A model generated the notes under the pieces. That model was not told the origin of the DNA and ran no database searches. It saw only the letters and a list, made by a program, of their open reading frames with translations. A stretch of 64,000 nucleotides of DNA, taken from assembly GCA_029250945.1 (NCBI GenBank), contig JAQXEG010000022.1, forward strand, positions 1 through 64,000. The letters run 5' to 3'. Of the stretch, positions 49,582 to 58,179 are shown piece after piece; the first letter of the stretch is position 1; each line of letters starts with the position of its first letter. The position numbers and the translations under genes were made by a program. This stretch comes from Yoonia sp. Its GTDB lineage: Bacteria; Pseudomonadota; Alphaproteobacteria; Rhodobacterales; Rhodobacteraceae.

Positions 49582-50969
49582 TTTGGGCCAATCATGTCCT
49601 CGGGGCGGACGACCTCATCAAATGTTGCGGCGTCCACAAAGCCAAGGTTGATCGCCTCTTCCTTCAGCGTGGTGCCATTTTTATGGGCCGTCTTGGCGAC
49701 TGTGGTGGCGTTGTCATACCCGATTGTGGGCGCCAATGCGGTGACCAACATCAGGCTTTCCCGCATCAGTTTTTCAATCCGCACGGTATCAGCCTTAATC
49801 CCGACGACGCAGTTATCGGTGAACGCACCGCTGGCATCGCCAATCAACTGCATGGATTGCAGAACGTTATAGGCCATCATTGGTTTCATAACGTTCAGCT
49901 CAAAATGCCCCTGTGATCCAGCAAAACCTACGGCGGCGTCATTGCCCATGACATGTGCGCAAACCTGCGTGATCGCCTCGACCTGTGTGGGGTTCACTTT
50001 GCCGGGCATGATAGACGATCCTGGCTCGTTCTCTGGCAACATCAACTCGCCCAGACCGCAGCGTGGGCCTGAGCCAAGGAAACGGATGTCGCAGGCGATC
50101 TTGTAAAGCGACGCGGCCACGGTTTTCAGCGCACCTGACATTTCCACAAGCGCATCGTGGGCGGCGAGCGCCTCAAACTTGTTTGGCGCTGTGACAAAGG
50201 GCAGACCGGTAATCTCGGCCATATGACCAGCCACGGTTTCGCCCCAGCCCATTGGCGTGTTCAGGCCTGTGCCGACGGCAGTGCCGCCTTGGGCCAGTTC
50301 ATAGATTGCGGGCAGGGCGGCCTTCACACGGCGGATACCCATCGCGACCTGATGCACATAGCCGGAAAATTCCTGACCAAGCGTCAGTGGCGTCGCATCC
50401 ATTGTATGCGTGCGCCCGATCTTGATGATGTCGTTGAATTCTTCTTGCTTGGCTGCAAGGGCGGCGTGCAGCTTTTCCAAACCGGGGATCAGCACGTCAT
50501 GGGCGGTGGTCGCCACCGCGATATGCATGGCCGTTGGGAAGGTGTCGTTGGATGACTGGCCCATGTTACAATGGTCGTTGGGGTGCACCGGATCCTTAGA
50601 CCCGATCGTGCCGCCCAGCATTTTAATCGCGCGGTTCGAAATCACCTCATTGGCGTTCATGTTGGACTGTGTGCCTGATCCGGTTTGCCAAACGACAAGC
50701 GGGAAATGATCGTCCAGCTTGCCGGTCACAACCTCATTCGCGGCGGCGATGATGGCATCGGCCAGCTGCGCGTCCAGCTTACCACGGTCCTTATTGGCCA
50801 TGGCGCAGGCCTGTTTGATCACACCCAAGGCGCGCACGATGGCCACGGGCTGCTTTTCCCAGCCGATCGGGAAATTCATCAGGCTGCGCTGTGTTTGCGC
50901 GCCCCAATAGCGGTCGGAAGGGACCTCTAGCGGGCCAAAGCTGTCGGATTCAGTGCGTGTGTTTGTCAT
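49578..50969 (-). CDS. fumC: Class II fumarate hydratase
   Basis: Interconverts fumarate and malate in the TCA cycle, iron-independent. It has 463 residues. Signatures are [28 protein letters not shown] and the fumarase/aspartase loop [13 protein letters not shown]. It heads a tightly overlapping minus-strand operon with DUF4169 and an RHH-domain gene. Confidence 0.98.
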   Translation of the reverse strand: MTNTRTESDSFGPLEVPSDRYWGAQTQRSLMNFPIGWEKQPVAIVRALGVIKQACAMANKDRGKLDAQLADAIIAAANEVVTGKLDDHFPLVVWQTGSGTQSNMNANEVISNRAIKMLGGTIGSKDPVHPNDHCNMGQSSNDTFPTAMHIAVATTAHDVLIPGLEKLHAALAAKQEEFNDIIKIGRTHTMDATPLTLGQEFSGYVHQVAMGIRRVKAALPAIYELAQGGTAVGTGLNTPMGWGETVAGHMAEITGLPFVTAPNKFEALAAHDALVEMSGALKTVAASLYKIACDIRFLGSGPRCGLGELMLPENEPGSSIMPGKVNPTQVEAITQVCAHVMGNDAAVGFAGSQGHFELNVMKPMMAYNVLQSMQLIGDASGAFTDNCVVGIKADTVRIEKLMRESLMLVTALAPTIGYDNATTVAKTAHKNGTTLKEEAINLGFVDAATFDEVVRPEDMIGPK

Positions 50970-51041
50970 CGGATCACTCTTTGTATGCAGTTGTATGCCG
51001 TTTAGCGCGGCGACAGCACGGGGGCAACGCGCCCGTCGCGA

Positions 51042-51542
51042 TTACTTGCGGAATTGGTCAAGGCTCACGACCTCGGCGTCTTTGCGCGGCTCTGTTGCGG
51101 GATCAGGCTCTTCTGCCATGACCTCCATCGGGGCCTCGATGATTTCGGCGTCGTCTGTGTTCGCGTCATCATCGCCTTGGGTTTCGAACCGCAGACCGAA
51201 TTCGACCGACGGATCCACAAAGGTTTGGATCGCATCATAAGGTATATAAAGCGTTTCAGGGTTGTCGCCGAAATTCAGCGTGATGGTAAACCCTTCGTCG
51301 GTAACCAGCAGGTTATCAAACCAGTTCTGGATCACGACAGTCATCTCACCGGGGTACCGATCCGACAGCCAGTCGGCGATTTCCACATCGGGATACATCG
51401 TATCGAAGGTAATAAAGAAATGATGAGCACCCGGCAGCCCATCCTTGGCGATGCCTGTCAGCACCTCTTGGATCAGGCCGCGCATGGCGCGGTGCATCAG
51501 GTTTCCGTAATCAATGGTCCCGGCCACGGCATCATCCCCCAT
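51042..51542 (-). CDS. sspB: SspB-family ClpXP adaptor
   Basis: 166-residue alphaproteobacterial SspB. The core includes IDYGNLMHRAMRGLIQEVL, FFITFDTMYPDVEIADWL and ITLNFGDNPETLYIPYDAI. An acidic linker leads to the C-terminal ClpX-binding motif EVVSLDQFRK. It delivers ssrA-tagged proteins to ClpXP; the tmRNA gene is about 2.5 kb away on the same strand. ATG 51542 is chosen; the long upstream frame overlaps chrA sequence. Confidence 0.92.
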   Translation of the reverse strand: MGDDAVAGTIDYGNLMHRAMRGLIQEVLTGIAKDGLPGAHHFFITFDTMYPDVEIADWLSDRYPGEMTVVIQNWFDNLLVTDEGFTITLNFGDNPETLYIPYDAIQTFVDPSVEFGLRFETQGDDDANTDDAEIIEAPMEVMAEEPDPATEPRKDAEVVSLDQFRK

Positions 51543-51579
51543 ATTCGACTGTCCCCACCATAGAAGATTCGAGGCGGGA

Positions 51580-52839
51580 TTAAAGGGGCAGACCGGCCAA
51601 GCCCGCCAATAGTCCGATTGCAGCGCAAATTCCCAAGACAGGCAAAAGCGTATAGCCACGCCAAACAAGCAAAACGGCGGCAATTCCTGCGATGATCAGG
51701 GGCAGGGGTTGGATGCTGCCGAACGTAGGCACAATTATCCGCAATGGAAGGTCATCTATCTGTATAAGTTGGTCAAAGAAGACATGCAGCGCAAACCACA
51801 GTGACAGGTTCGCAATGACGCCGACAATCGCCGCTGTGATGGATGCCATGGCCGCCGACAGGCGTGGACGCCCCGCAAGCCAGTCAATCAACGGTGCGCC
51901 TGCGAATATCCAGATAAAGCAGGGCACAAACGTCACCCAAAGGGTGAGCAGACCTGCGAGGGCAGCGGGCATCAGGCCGCCTTGGGCGTAACCGGCAAGC
52001 ATACCGACAAACTGCGTCACAAGGATCAGCGGCCCCGGCGTCGTTTCCGCCAGCCCCAACGCGTCGATCATTTGGGCGGTGGTCAGCCAGCCGAAACCGG
52101 AGACGACCTCTTGGGTCATATAGGCCAGAACCGCGTAGGCCCCGCCAAATGACACAATGGCAAGCGTTGAAAAGAAAACCCCGATGTCGCGCATGAAACT
52201 CGCGTCATAGGCATGGATCACCGCAAATGGCGCGGCCCAAATCAATGCGCCTGCGCCGATGATTGCGGCAGAGCGCCCCCAATTCATCTTAGCCTTGACG
52301 GTATCTGCAACGGGCATAGCCCCGAAAGCCCCCAGAATGGCCGCGCTAAATATGACAATCGGAAACGGCACGGCAAAGGCGAACAAGGCAATGAACGCGG
52401 TGACGGCTATGCCAATATTTCGGCGCGTGGTCAGCGCGCGTTTGGCGACTTTGATCAACGCTTGGATCACAATCACAACGACGGTTGCCTTGATCCCTAC
52501 GAACAGGGCTTGGACCCACGGCAGTTCGCCAATGGTCACGTAAAGCGATGCCAGCAACGCGATGACGATAGCACCGGGCAGAACGAATAGCCCACCACCG
52601 ATCAGGCCGCCGACGATGCCGCGCCGTTTCCATCCCGCATAGGTGGAGAGCTGCATCGCCTCTGGGCCCGGGAGCAGCATGCAAAACGACAGTGCGCGTA
52701 GGAACTCCGCCTCTGACAACCAGCCGCGATCCTCGACCAATTCCTGATGCATCAGCGCGATTTGCGCCGCAGGCCCGCCAAAGGACAACAGCCCAATCCG
52801 ACCAAAGACGCGCCACAGGTCTGCGGTTGAGTGTGTCAT
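51580..52839 (-). CDS. chrA: Chromate efflux transporter ChrA
   Basis: 419-residue CHR-family membrane protein with two homologous halves. FGRIGLLSFGGPAAQIALMHQELVEDRGWLSE and FSTLAIVSFGGAYAVLAYMTQEVV are the paired CHR domain starts, with PGPEAMQLSTYAGW and TTPGPLILVTQFVGMLAG. It exports chromate. It overlaps the chrB-like gene by ATGA and precedes sspB by 37 bases. Confidence 0.94.
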   Translation of the reverse strand: MTHSTADLWRVFGRIGLLSFGGPAAQIALMHQELVEDRGWLSEAEFLRALSFCMLLPGPEAMQLSTYAGWKRRGIVGGLIGGGLFVLPGAIVIALLASLYVTIGELPWVQALFVGIKATVVVIVIQALIKVAKRALTTRRNIGIAVTAFIALFAFAVPFPIVIFSAAILGAFGAMPVADTVKAKMNWGRSAAIIGAGALIWAAPFAVIHAYDASFMRDIGVFFSTLAIVSFGGAYAVLAYMTQEVVSGFGWLTTAQMIDALGLAETTPGPLILVTQFVGMLAGYAQGGLMPAALAGLLTLWVTFVPCFIWIFAGAPLIDWLAGRPRLSAAMASITAAIVGVIANLSLWFALHVFFDQLIQIDDLPLRIIVPTFGSIQPLPLIIAGIAAVLLVWRGYTLLPVLGICAAIGLLAGLAGLPL

Positions 52840-53174
52840 TCTGCATGTCCTTCGCTAAACCCGTCCCGCGCCCAGCGATAAAGCGCGGCATAGATGGGAA
52901 AACCAGCGGCCAGCATGGCATTGTCATCGCGGTATTGTTTCGAAAGGCCCACCGACACGGCCAATAGGCCCGCCGCCTGTGGAACCTGATCCAAGCGGTC
53001 AGTATCCGCCGCACGGATCACATCTGCCATACGGTTCAACGCGTCTGTCCGTAGATTAAACCCGTCCAAAATGGTGTTAAAACTGCATTTCTCATCTTGG
53101 TAGGTATATGGGGCATCTGGCAGGCCGATTTGGCGCATTAGCTGGGGTGGGGTAATCATATGAGGGCCGGACAT
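52836..53174 (-). CDS. Chromate resistance protein, ChrB C-terminal-domain only
   Basis: 112 residues matching the C-terminal half of ChrB: CSFNTILDGFNLRTDALNRMADVIRAADTD, then QAAGLLAVSVGLSKQ and PIYAALYRWARDG. The N-terminal regulatory half found in ChrB regulators is absent. AAGGA lies 6 bases before ATG 53174, so this short form is a real start. It is coupled to chrA by ATGA. It probably supports or senses chromate but cannot be a full ChrB regulator. Confidence 0.8.
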   Translation of the reverse strand: MSGPHMITPPQLMRQIGLPDAPYTYQDEKCSFNTILDGFNLRTDALNRMADVIRAADTDRLDQVPQAAGLLAVSVGLSKQYRDDNAMLAAGFPIYAALYRWARDGFSEGHAE

Positions 53175-53281
53175 GGGGCATCCTTTCTGAAAGCTGTCAG
53201 TGGATGCGATCGTTCTTTCGTAACCCCATGGGATGGTCGCGGGCCGCTTGCGTAAATTTGTATGCAACAGGAGCGTGTCGG

Positions 53282-53925
53282 TCAACCCAAGACAAGGCTG
53301 AACTCTCGTAGGATCTTGCGGTGGGATATTCGCGGTGGGTGCGGGCTGTGATGACAAAACCGTCGCGGGTAATGATCGCGCCTCGATAAAAGTTTGTGAT
53401 GGCAAGGCCAAGGCTTTCGATCGCGATGCCATTGATTGTCACGCCGTTGCGTTCGGCCAGGTTGCGGGCGCTGCGGGTGTCCGATCCAGAATTGGGTGTG
53501 CCATCGCCTGACACGTCGATGACGCGGATTTTGCAATCGGGCACCAGATCGAACAGTGGCAGCGCAAAGCGGATCGCCTCGGCAGGGACGGTATCGGACA
53601 GCACAAACGGGCGGGTCATCAGTTGCGCCTGATCGGCAAGCCGTCCGGCGTCGAGGGTGGTGCGCACGCGGGTCCAAGGGATCGTCAGCTCTTGGCCGTC
53701 TCGGCCGGACCATTGCACAACGGCAATTGCGGACTCTTGGCGCACCATCGCCTTGACGATCTCCGCATCGCGCAGGGCCGCGGCCATGCCGTCAACTTGC
53801 AACCGTTATTCGGCGGTATCAACGGCATTCGATACATCAATCGTCAAGATTAATTCCGTACCGCAAGGCATTGAAATGCTTGGAAATAAGTATATGGCTA
53901 TGGCGGACACAATAGGTTTGAACAT
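53282..53925 (-). pseudogene. Decayed DUF1194 (vWA-like) secreted protein
   Basis: ATG 53925 starts a signal peptide (FKPIVSAIAIYLFPSISMPC) and the first strand LILTIDVSNAVDTAE, a MIDAS-like DxS element. The next codon is TAA (53806-53808) where the family has tyrosine (E-Y-R-L-Q). Coding then continues as RLQVDGMAAALRDAE through VIDVSGDGTPNSG, typical of DUF1194. Near 53320 the frame shifts: the expected end RKILREFSLVLG-stop is in another frame (53282), while the open frame runs on to 53197. Two independent lesions make a functional product unlikely. Confidence 0.85.
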
Positions 53926-53974
53926 ACGCCAGCTTGCGCCAGTCCCGCCGCCGGATCAAGTCACAAACCTGTTG

Positions 53975-54310
53975 GGGGTGTAAGTGCAGGTTTCTGTTGC
54001 CAGGTACCTGCGAACCCCGCCTTAGGTCGCTAAACCCAAGGAGTTAAGTTTCGGCGGTAGGCACAGCTTACGCTGCGACTGCCATTGCCGGAGCACGGTT
54101 GTCATTTGCAACTATACAATTTGAACCGATAACGGTGGTATATCGCCGGAACAAAGCTAACCCCTTTAGACGTTCGTCGATCCTATTTCGTCCCCATCCG
54201 ACCCCAAATGAAGGTTGATTGGTGGAGACGCCGGGTACCGCCCCCGGGTCCGATCCGCTTATTACGAGCGCGTTTATGTTCATAGTCCCGAAGGACATGC
54301 CCTAGATAGG
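53975..54310 (-). ncRNA. ssrA: Two-piece (permuted) tmRNA
   Basis: On the minus strand the acceptor piece comes first and ends in CGTCTCC-ACCA at 54220. After a short intervening segment the coding piece starts with GGGGACG at 54195, which pairs with the acceptor 3' strand. The tag frame at 54068-54109 reads ANDNRAPAMAVAA-stop, the typical alphaproteobacterial degron ending in VAA. The circularly permuted order is the alphaproteobacterial form, processed to two RNAs. Outer ends (53975 and 54310) are estimates. It rescues stalled ribosomes; SspB encoded nearby handles the tagged products. Confidence 0.93.
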
Positions 54311-54335
54311 GCGCACGCGCGGGCGGCGCAAGGGG

Positions 54336-54680
54336 TCATAGGTTATAGATGATCGCGGGAATGCTCACTGCGGCCTCAACCACGAAGAAACCCCATTTTT
54401 TGCGGGTTTGCCCGTCGCGGATCAATGATGTCAACCGGCCCAGCGCGGCCCCCAGCCAGCAAAACCCGATCATCGCAAAACCCGCAGGGGTGTTCAGGAT
54501 AAACGCACCAACGCCCATACCGATGAACAATGCACCCGCCGAGGCGCTGATTTCGGACATACCCATCGTATCGGTGTGGCCGCTCAGATTCAGCGTTTCC
54601 ATCGTGTATTTCGGGGCCAACCAGCCAAAGCCACCCAACCCGATTGATGCGATAACAAAGATAAGATTGAGGATATCCAT
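54336..54680 (-). CDS. DUF4345-like small membrane protein
   Basis: 114 residues with four predicted transmembrane helices (LIFVIASIGLGGFGWLAP, SASAGALFIGMGVGAFIL, FAMIGFCWLGAALGRL, FFVVEAAVSIPAIIYNL). The G-A-L-G-R-L pattern fits DUF4345 proteins. Function unknown. It stands alone between ssrA and the solute-binding protein gene. Confidence 0.7.
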   Translation of the reverse strand: MDILNLIFVIASIGLGGFGWLAPKYTMETLNLSGHTDTMGMSEISASAGALFIGMGVGAFILNTPAGFAMIGFCWLGAALGRLTSLIRDGQTRKKWGFFVVEAAVSIPAIIYNL

Positions 54681-54700
54681 ATGTTTGGTCCTTACCTGCC

Positions 54701-54722
54701 TAGGATAGGTTTTAACCCATCG
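54701..54722. repeat. GATGGGTTTTAACCCATC-type element, copy 2
   Basis: Same 22-base segment as at 24854-24875 with a single mismatch (GATAGG for GATGGG). It lies between the DUF4345 gene and the terminator hairpin of the solute-binding protein gene. Confidence 0.6.
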
Positions 54723-54730
54723 GAATTGAA

Positions 54731-54762
54731 AACCGGCGGCGCAATCCCTTGCGCCGCCGGTT
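54731..54762 (-). terminator. Strong hairpin after the solute-binding protein gene
   Basis: AACCGGCGGCGCAA/TTGCGCCGCCGGTT, a perfect 14-base stem with a 4-base loop, 24 bases past the stop. No long T tract follows, so it may also act as an mRNA 3' stabiliser. Confidence 0.75.
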
Positions 54763-54785
54763 AAGACCTAGATCAATTGCGGGAA

Positions 54786-55826
54786 TTAGAAACCCGCTTT
54801 GATCAATTCGAATGTTTCGACCTGACGCTCACGCGCGGCGTTTGACATCGGTTGCTGCGCCAAAAGCGGCACATCAATCGGCTCAAGCCCTGCAATCACA
54901 AGATCCTCTGGGCCGACCAGCTCGTTCAGCGCGGTTTTGTTTGCCGATCCGTAGCCGGAGTTCAGCAGCGGGATGACGTTGTCGGCAGACAGGAAAGAGT
55001 TGAGGTAATCATAGGCTTTTTCCTCAACACCGGGGCCGTCTTTCAGGTTCACGTAACCGCACAGCCACAGCGATGAACCTTCAGCCGCTTCACGTTGGAA
55101 CCCGATGGGGCGTTCTTCTTCCAGCATAGTGGGGTAGGTTTCGTTCCACGCCCAGCTGACCAGAATTTCGCCTGTGGACATCAGTTGGGCCAATTCCGCG
55201 GCATCTGTCCAATAGGTGCGCAGGTTGCCGTGGGCCTTGCGCAGCCAATCGGACGCGGCCTCAAACTGTTCATCTGTCGCATTGGACCAATCATCCACGC
55301 CCGTCGCCAGATAGCCCAGCGCATAGGCGTCATCGACGTTGTCTGGCAATGTCATGCGCCCTGCGAATTTCGGGTTCAGGAACACATCAAGCGATGCGAC
55401 CTCTTCTGCGGTGACTTCTTCGGGGTTATACGCGATTGCGGTGGACCCGAAGTCGGTCGGGATGAAATAGGCCTCGCCATTGGCAATGTCGTTGCCTTTC
55501 AGATTGCCGTCCAGATCGTCGAAATACGTGATCATGGATGTGTCCCAAGGCTCAAGAATGCCGCTTTCGGTCCATTTGGTGACCGAGCCTGCGCAGATAT
55601 GCGCGACGTCGGCCTGAAAACCGGCGCGGATTTTCTGGAATGCTTCGTCTTCGTCGCCAAAGAATGCAAATGCGGGGACGGCACCGTGTTGCGCAATGTA
55701 CGTTGCGTGGTGTTGTTCTTCTTCAAAGCCGGAGTAATCGAAAACAAGCAGATCTGTGTCCTGCGCCGCGGCAACCGTGCCAAGCGCGATAACAGATGCT
55801 GCACCCAAAAGTGTTGTGAGTTTCAT
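54786..55826 (-). CDS. Orphan PotD-like ABC solute-binding protein
   Basis: 346 residues. A Sec signal peptide (MKLTTLLGAASVIALGTVAAAQ) precedes a type II periplasmic binding fold: LLVFDYSGFEEEQ, AHICAGSVTKWTESGIL, PTDFGSTAIAYNPEEV and GEILVSWAWNETYP. It resembles polyamine or putrescine binding proteins (PotD/PotF). No permease or ATPase gene is adjacent; it is the second gene after the FadR-type regulator (36-base gap), which suggests shared control. The ligand is not determined. Confidence 0.85.
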   Translation of the reverse strand: MKLTTLLGAASVIALGTVAAAQDTDLLVFDYSGFEEEQHHATYIAQHGAVPAFAFFGDEDEAFQKIRAGFQADVAHICAGSVTKWTESGILEPWDTSMITYFDDLDGNLKGNDIANGEAYFIPTDFGSTAIAYNPEEVTAEEVASLDVFLNPKFAGRMTLPDNVDDAYALGYLATGVDDWSNATDEQFEAASDWLRKAHGNLRTYWTDAAELAQLMSTGEILVSWAWNETYPTMLEEERPIGFQREAAEGSSLWLCGYVNLKDGPGVEEKAYDYLNSFLSADNVIPLLNSGYGSANKTALNELVGPEDLVIAGLEPIDVPLLAQQPMSNAARERQVETFELIKAGF

Positions 55827-55862
55827 GCTAAGTTCTCCCGTATTAGCGTGTTGACGGTGAAG

Positions 55863-56630
55863 TTACGGTGCGACATGCGCGCCCGCAAGGGTCAAATTAC
55901 TAGCCTTGGCAGAATCGCGCGCGTCCATCACGCTTTGCGCAAGGGTCAGCGTGTAATCGGCCAAAGCCCCCAGATGGGTATCAACGCCGGCGCCGTCTTG
56001 CGCCTGTAGCGCGTCGGCGATCTGGCTGTGCATCCCTACGATCGTCTCGCGGGATCGGGCGCTAAAGGTGATCATGTTCATGAGTGGCTGCATCGCCTCG
56101 ACCGCGCCAGCAAGCTGATAGGAAATCACCGGATTGCCCGCCGCATCGACCAACGCACGGTGGAACGCCACATCAGAGGCGCAAAATGCCTCATCTGTCA
56201 GGCCCGGCTGCGATTGGCGGTGCGCCTCGGCGCGCATGGTGGCCAGATGATCGGCGGTCCGGCGTTGTGCAGCAAGCTCTGCGACGGAGCGTTCCAGCGC
56301 ATAACGCGCCTCACATGCGGTGCTAAAGCTGACGTCATTCATTGACAACAATAGGGTGGAGGTCGTGATTTGCTGCCCATACGCATCCTCAAACCGCAGA
56401 CGGTTCACAAATGCGCCGCCGGTGGCACCCCGTTGTGTGCGGATCAGCGATTGGGCGCCCAGACGCTTCAGCGCTTCGCGCACCGTGGGGCGGGACACGT
56501 CAAATTGTTCGGCCAATTCCGCCTCGGACGGAAGCCGTTCACCCACCAATAGATCCCCCGACATAATCGCGTCGCGGATGGCCTTGGCAATTTGGGCGGA
56601 TAGATCGGGGCTGTTGGGATCAATTTTCAT
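55863..56630 (-). CDS. FadR/GntR-family regulator with FCD domain
   Basis: 255 residues. The winged helix is ISAQIAKAIRDAIMSGDLLVGERLPSEAEL-like with EQFDVSRPTVREALKRLGAQ, followed by an all-helical FCD ligand domain with metal-binding histidines (FHRALVDAAGNP, MHSQIADAL). It is divergent from DUF2182-DUF1326-DinB-dmdA and co-directional with the solute-binding protein. A perfect inverted repeat (56632-56655) directly before its start codon is the likely operator. It may control the DMSP operon. The ligand is unknown. Confidence 0.9.
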   Translation of the reverse strand: MKIDPNSPDLSAQIAKAIRDAIMSGDLLVGERLPSEAELAEQFDVSRPTVREALKRLGAQSLIRTQRGATGGAFVNRLRFEDAYGQQITTSTLLLSMNDVSFSTACEARYALERSVAELAAQRRTADHLATMRAEAHRQSQPGLTDEAFCASDVAFHRALVDAAGNPVISYQLAGAVEAMQPLMNMITFSARSRETIVGMHSQIADALQAQDGAGVDTHLGALADYTLTLAQSVMDARDSAKASNLTLAGAHVAP

Positions 56631-56631
56631 T

Positions 56632-56655
56632 TGTCAGACAATTAAACGTCTGACA
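56632..56655. promoter_or_regulatory. Candidate FadR-type operator
   Basis: TGTCAGAC-N8-GTCTGACA, a perfect 8-base inverted repeat, begins 1 base upstream of the regulator start and 46 bases before the DUF2182 start, so it covers both divergent promoters or leaders. The TnGTCnGAC core resembles known GntR/FadR half-sites (TGGTCNGACCA-like). Confidence 0.65.
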
Positions 56656-56700
56656 TATGATTGGCAAGAACTGGATTCGCGACCAAAAAGGGGCTTGCGT

Positions 56701-57456
56701 ATGATGTCATTCAGCACAAACGGCCTTGGTCGCACAATCGGCTGGCTCACGTTCTTTGCCATGATCATTTTGGCGTGGCTGGCGATGTTCATGATGGCGC
56801 GTATGTCGGGTGTGGACGTGATCGGGCGCCCTGTGGGTGACAACATGATGCCGATGGAAACCTTTGGCGCATTGTTCCCGATGTGGGCGATCATGATGGC
56901 CGCGATGATGCTGCCTACCATGATCCCCACGTTGCGTAGTTATGAAGACCTGATGGCCAGTGCGAACGGCACGCGGGCAGGGTGGATGGGGGTCCTTTTG
57001 GGTTATTTCATCATTTGGGCAGCCTTTGGCGCGCTGATCTCTTTTGCCCAAGTCCTTCTGCTGGATTGGGGCCTGATTGACGGGCTGGGCATCGCCGCAA
57101 GCGGATGGTTCGCCGCCACATTGCTGATCGTCGTCGGCCTGTTTCAGTTTTCGCGCACGAAGGAAATGTGCCACGGCGTCTGTCATTCCCCCGCGATGTA
57201 TTTCGTTGGCCATTGGAAGACAGGGTTTTCTGGCGGGCTGCGTATGGGCCTTGGCCTTGGCGCGTTCTGTGTAGGCTGCTGCTGGGGCTTTATGGCGCTC
57301 GGGTTTGTTGGCGGCGTCATGAGCCTTTTGTGGATGGGCCTTGCCACACTATTTATGATTTTGGAAAAAGTCCCGCAAATTGGGCATAAGGTGACCAAGC
57401 CGATGGGTGTGCTGCTAATAGCAGCGGGCCTGAGCGTGGCTGTCGCAACACTGTAG
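56701..57456 (+). CDS. DUF2182 metal-binding-like membrane protein
   Basis: 251 residues with about seven transmembrane helices. Methionine-rich MWAIMMAAMMLPTMIPTL, the conserved loop EMCHGVCHSP and LGAFCVGCCWGFMALGFVGGVMSL are the family hallmarks and look like thiol or soft-metal ligands. Function is unknown (COG5486, predicted metal-binding membrane protein). The start at ATG 56701 follows AAGGGG by about 7 bases. The DUF1326 gene begins 12 bases after the stop, and the chain DinB and dmdA follows. Confidence 0.85.
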   Translation: MMSFSTNGLGRTIGWLTFFAMIILAWLAMFMMARMSGVDVIGRPVGDNMMPMETFGALFPMWAIMMAAMMLPTMIPTLRSYEDLMASANGTRAGWMGVLLGYFIIWAAFGALISFAQVLLLDWGLIDGLGIAASGWFAATLLIVVGLFQFSRTKEMCHGVCHSPAMYFVGHWKTGFSGGLRMGLGLGAFCVGCCWGFMALGFVGGVMSLLWMGLATLFMILEKVPQIGHKVTKPMGVLLIAAGLSVAVATL

Positions 57457-57468
57457 AGGAGACGAAGA

Positions 57469-58179
57469 ATGGCCGATACGAAAACCCGCGCACCAGCTGA
57501 CAAGCTGCCGGTGTCCCAGCGCATTGATCAGCGCATGGAAAGCCACCCGTTGCGTCGCAAGATGAACCCGACCGATTGGGCGATTAAGGGCGAATTGTTC
57601 CTCAACTGCTCTTGCGAAGTGTTCTGCCCTTGCGTTGTGTCACTTGGCGCGCACCCTCCGACAGAGGGGCACTGCCACGCGTGGATGGCCATCGCGATTG
57701 ACGAGGGGCATTTTGAGGGCGAGGACCTGTCAGGTCTGAACATCGGCCTGCTGGTCGATATCCCGGGCCGTATGGGCGAAGGCAACTGGCGCGTTGCGGC
57801 CTATGTCGATGAGCGGTCAACGCAAAAAGCGTATAACGGCCTGCTGAAAATCTTTAGCGGGGCGGCTGGCGGCACCACGGGTCTGTTCACATTCCTCGTG
57901 TCCGAAATCATCGGGGCCGAGCGTGAGAAGGTCGAAATCGTGCGCGACGGCAACAAGCGGTCCATCATGATCGGCCGTAAAATCCAGGGCGAGATTGAGA
58001 TGATCGCTGGCAAGGATAAAGAGAAGCCAGTCACCATCACCAACTCCAAATACTGGATGGGTCCTGATATCATCGCGGCCAAGGGCACACGGTCCAAGGT
58101 GCGCGACTATGGCCGAGTATGGGATTTTGGTGGCAAATCCGCTGAGGTCTGCCCAATCGACTGGCACGGTCCACGCTAA
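57469..58179 (+). CDS. DUF1326 protein
   Basis: 236 residues, soluble. The family core is DWAIKGELFLNCSCEVFCPCVVSLGAHPPTEGHCHAWMAI, with four cysteines in NCSCEVFCPC plus a later cysteine-histidine pair that could bind a metal. GNWRVAAYVDE and AREKVEIV-like segments follow. It pairs with DUF2182 in many genomes, but neither role is established. GAGGAGACG lies just before the start. Its stop overlaps the DinB start (TAATG). Confidence 0.87.
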   Translation: MADTKTRAPADKLPVSQRIDQRMESHPLRRKMNPTDWAIKGELFLNCSCEVFCPCVVSLGAHPPTEGHCHAWMAIAIDEGHFEGEDLSGLNIGLLVDIPGRMGEGNWRVAAYVDERSTQKAYNGLLKIFSGAAGGTTGLFTFLVSEIIGAEREKVEIVRDGNKRSIMIGRKIQGEIEMIAGKDKEKPVTITNSKYWMGPDIIAAKGTRSKVRDYGRVWDFGGKSAEVCPIDWHGPR

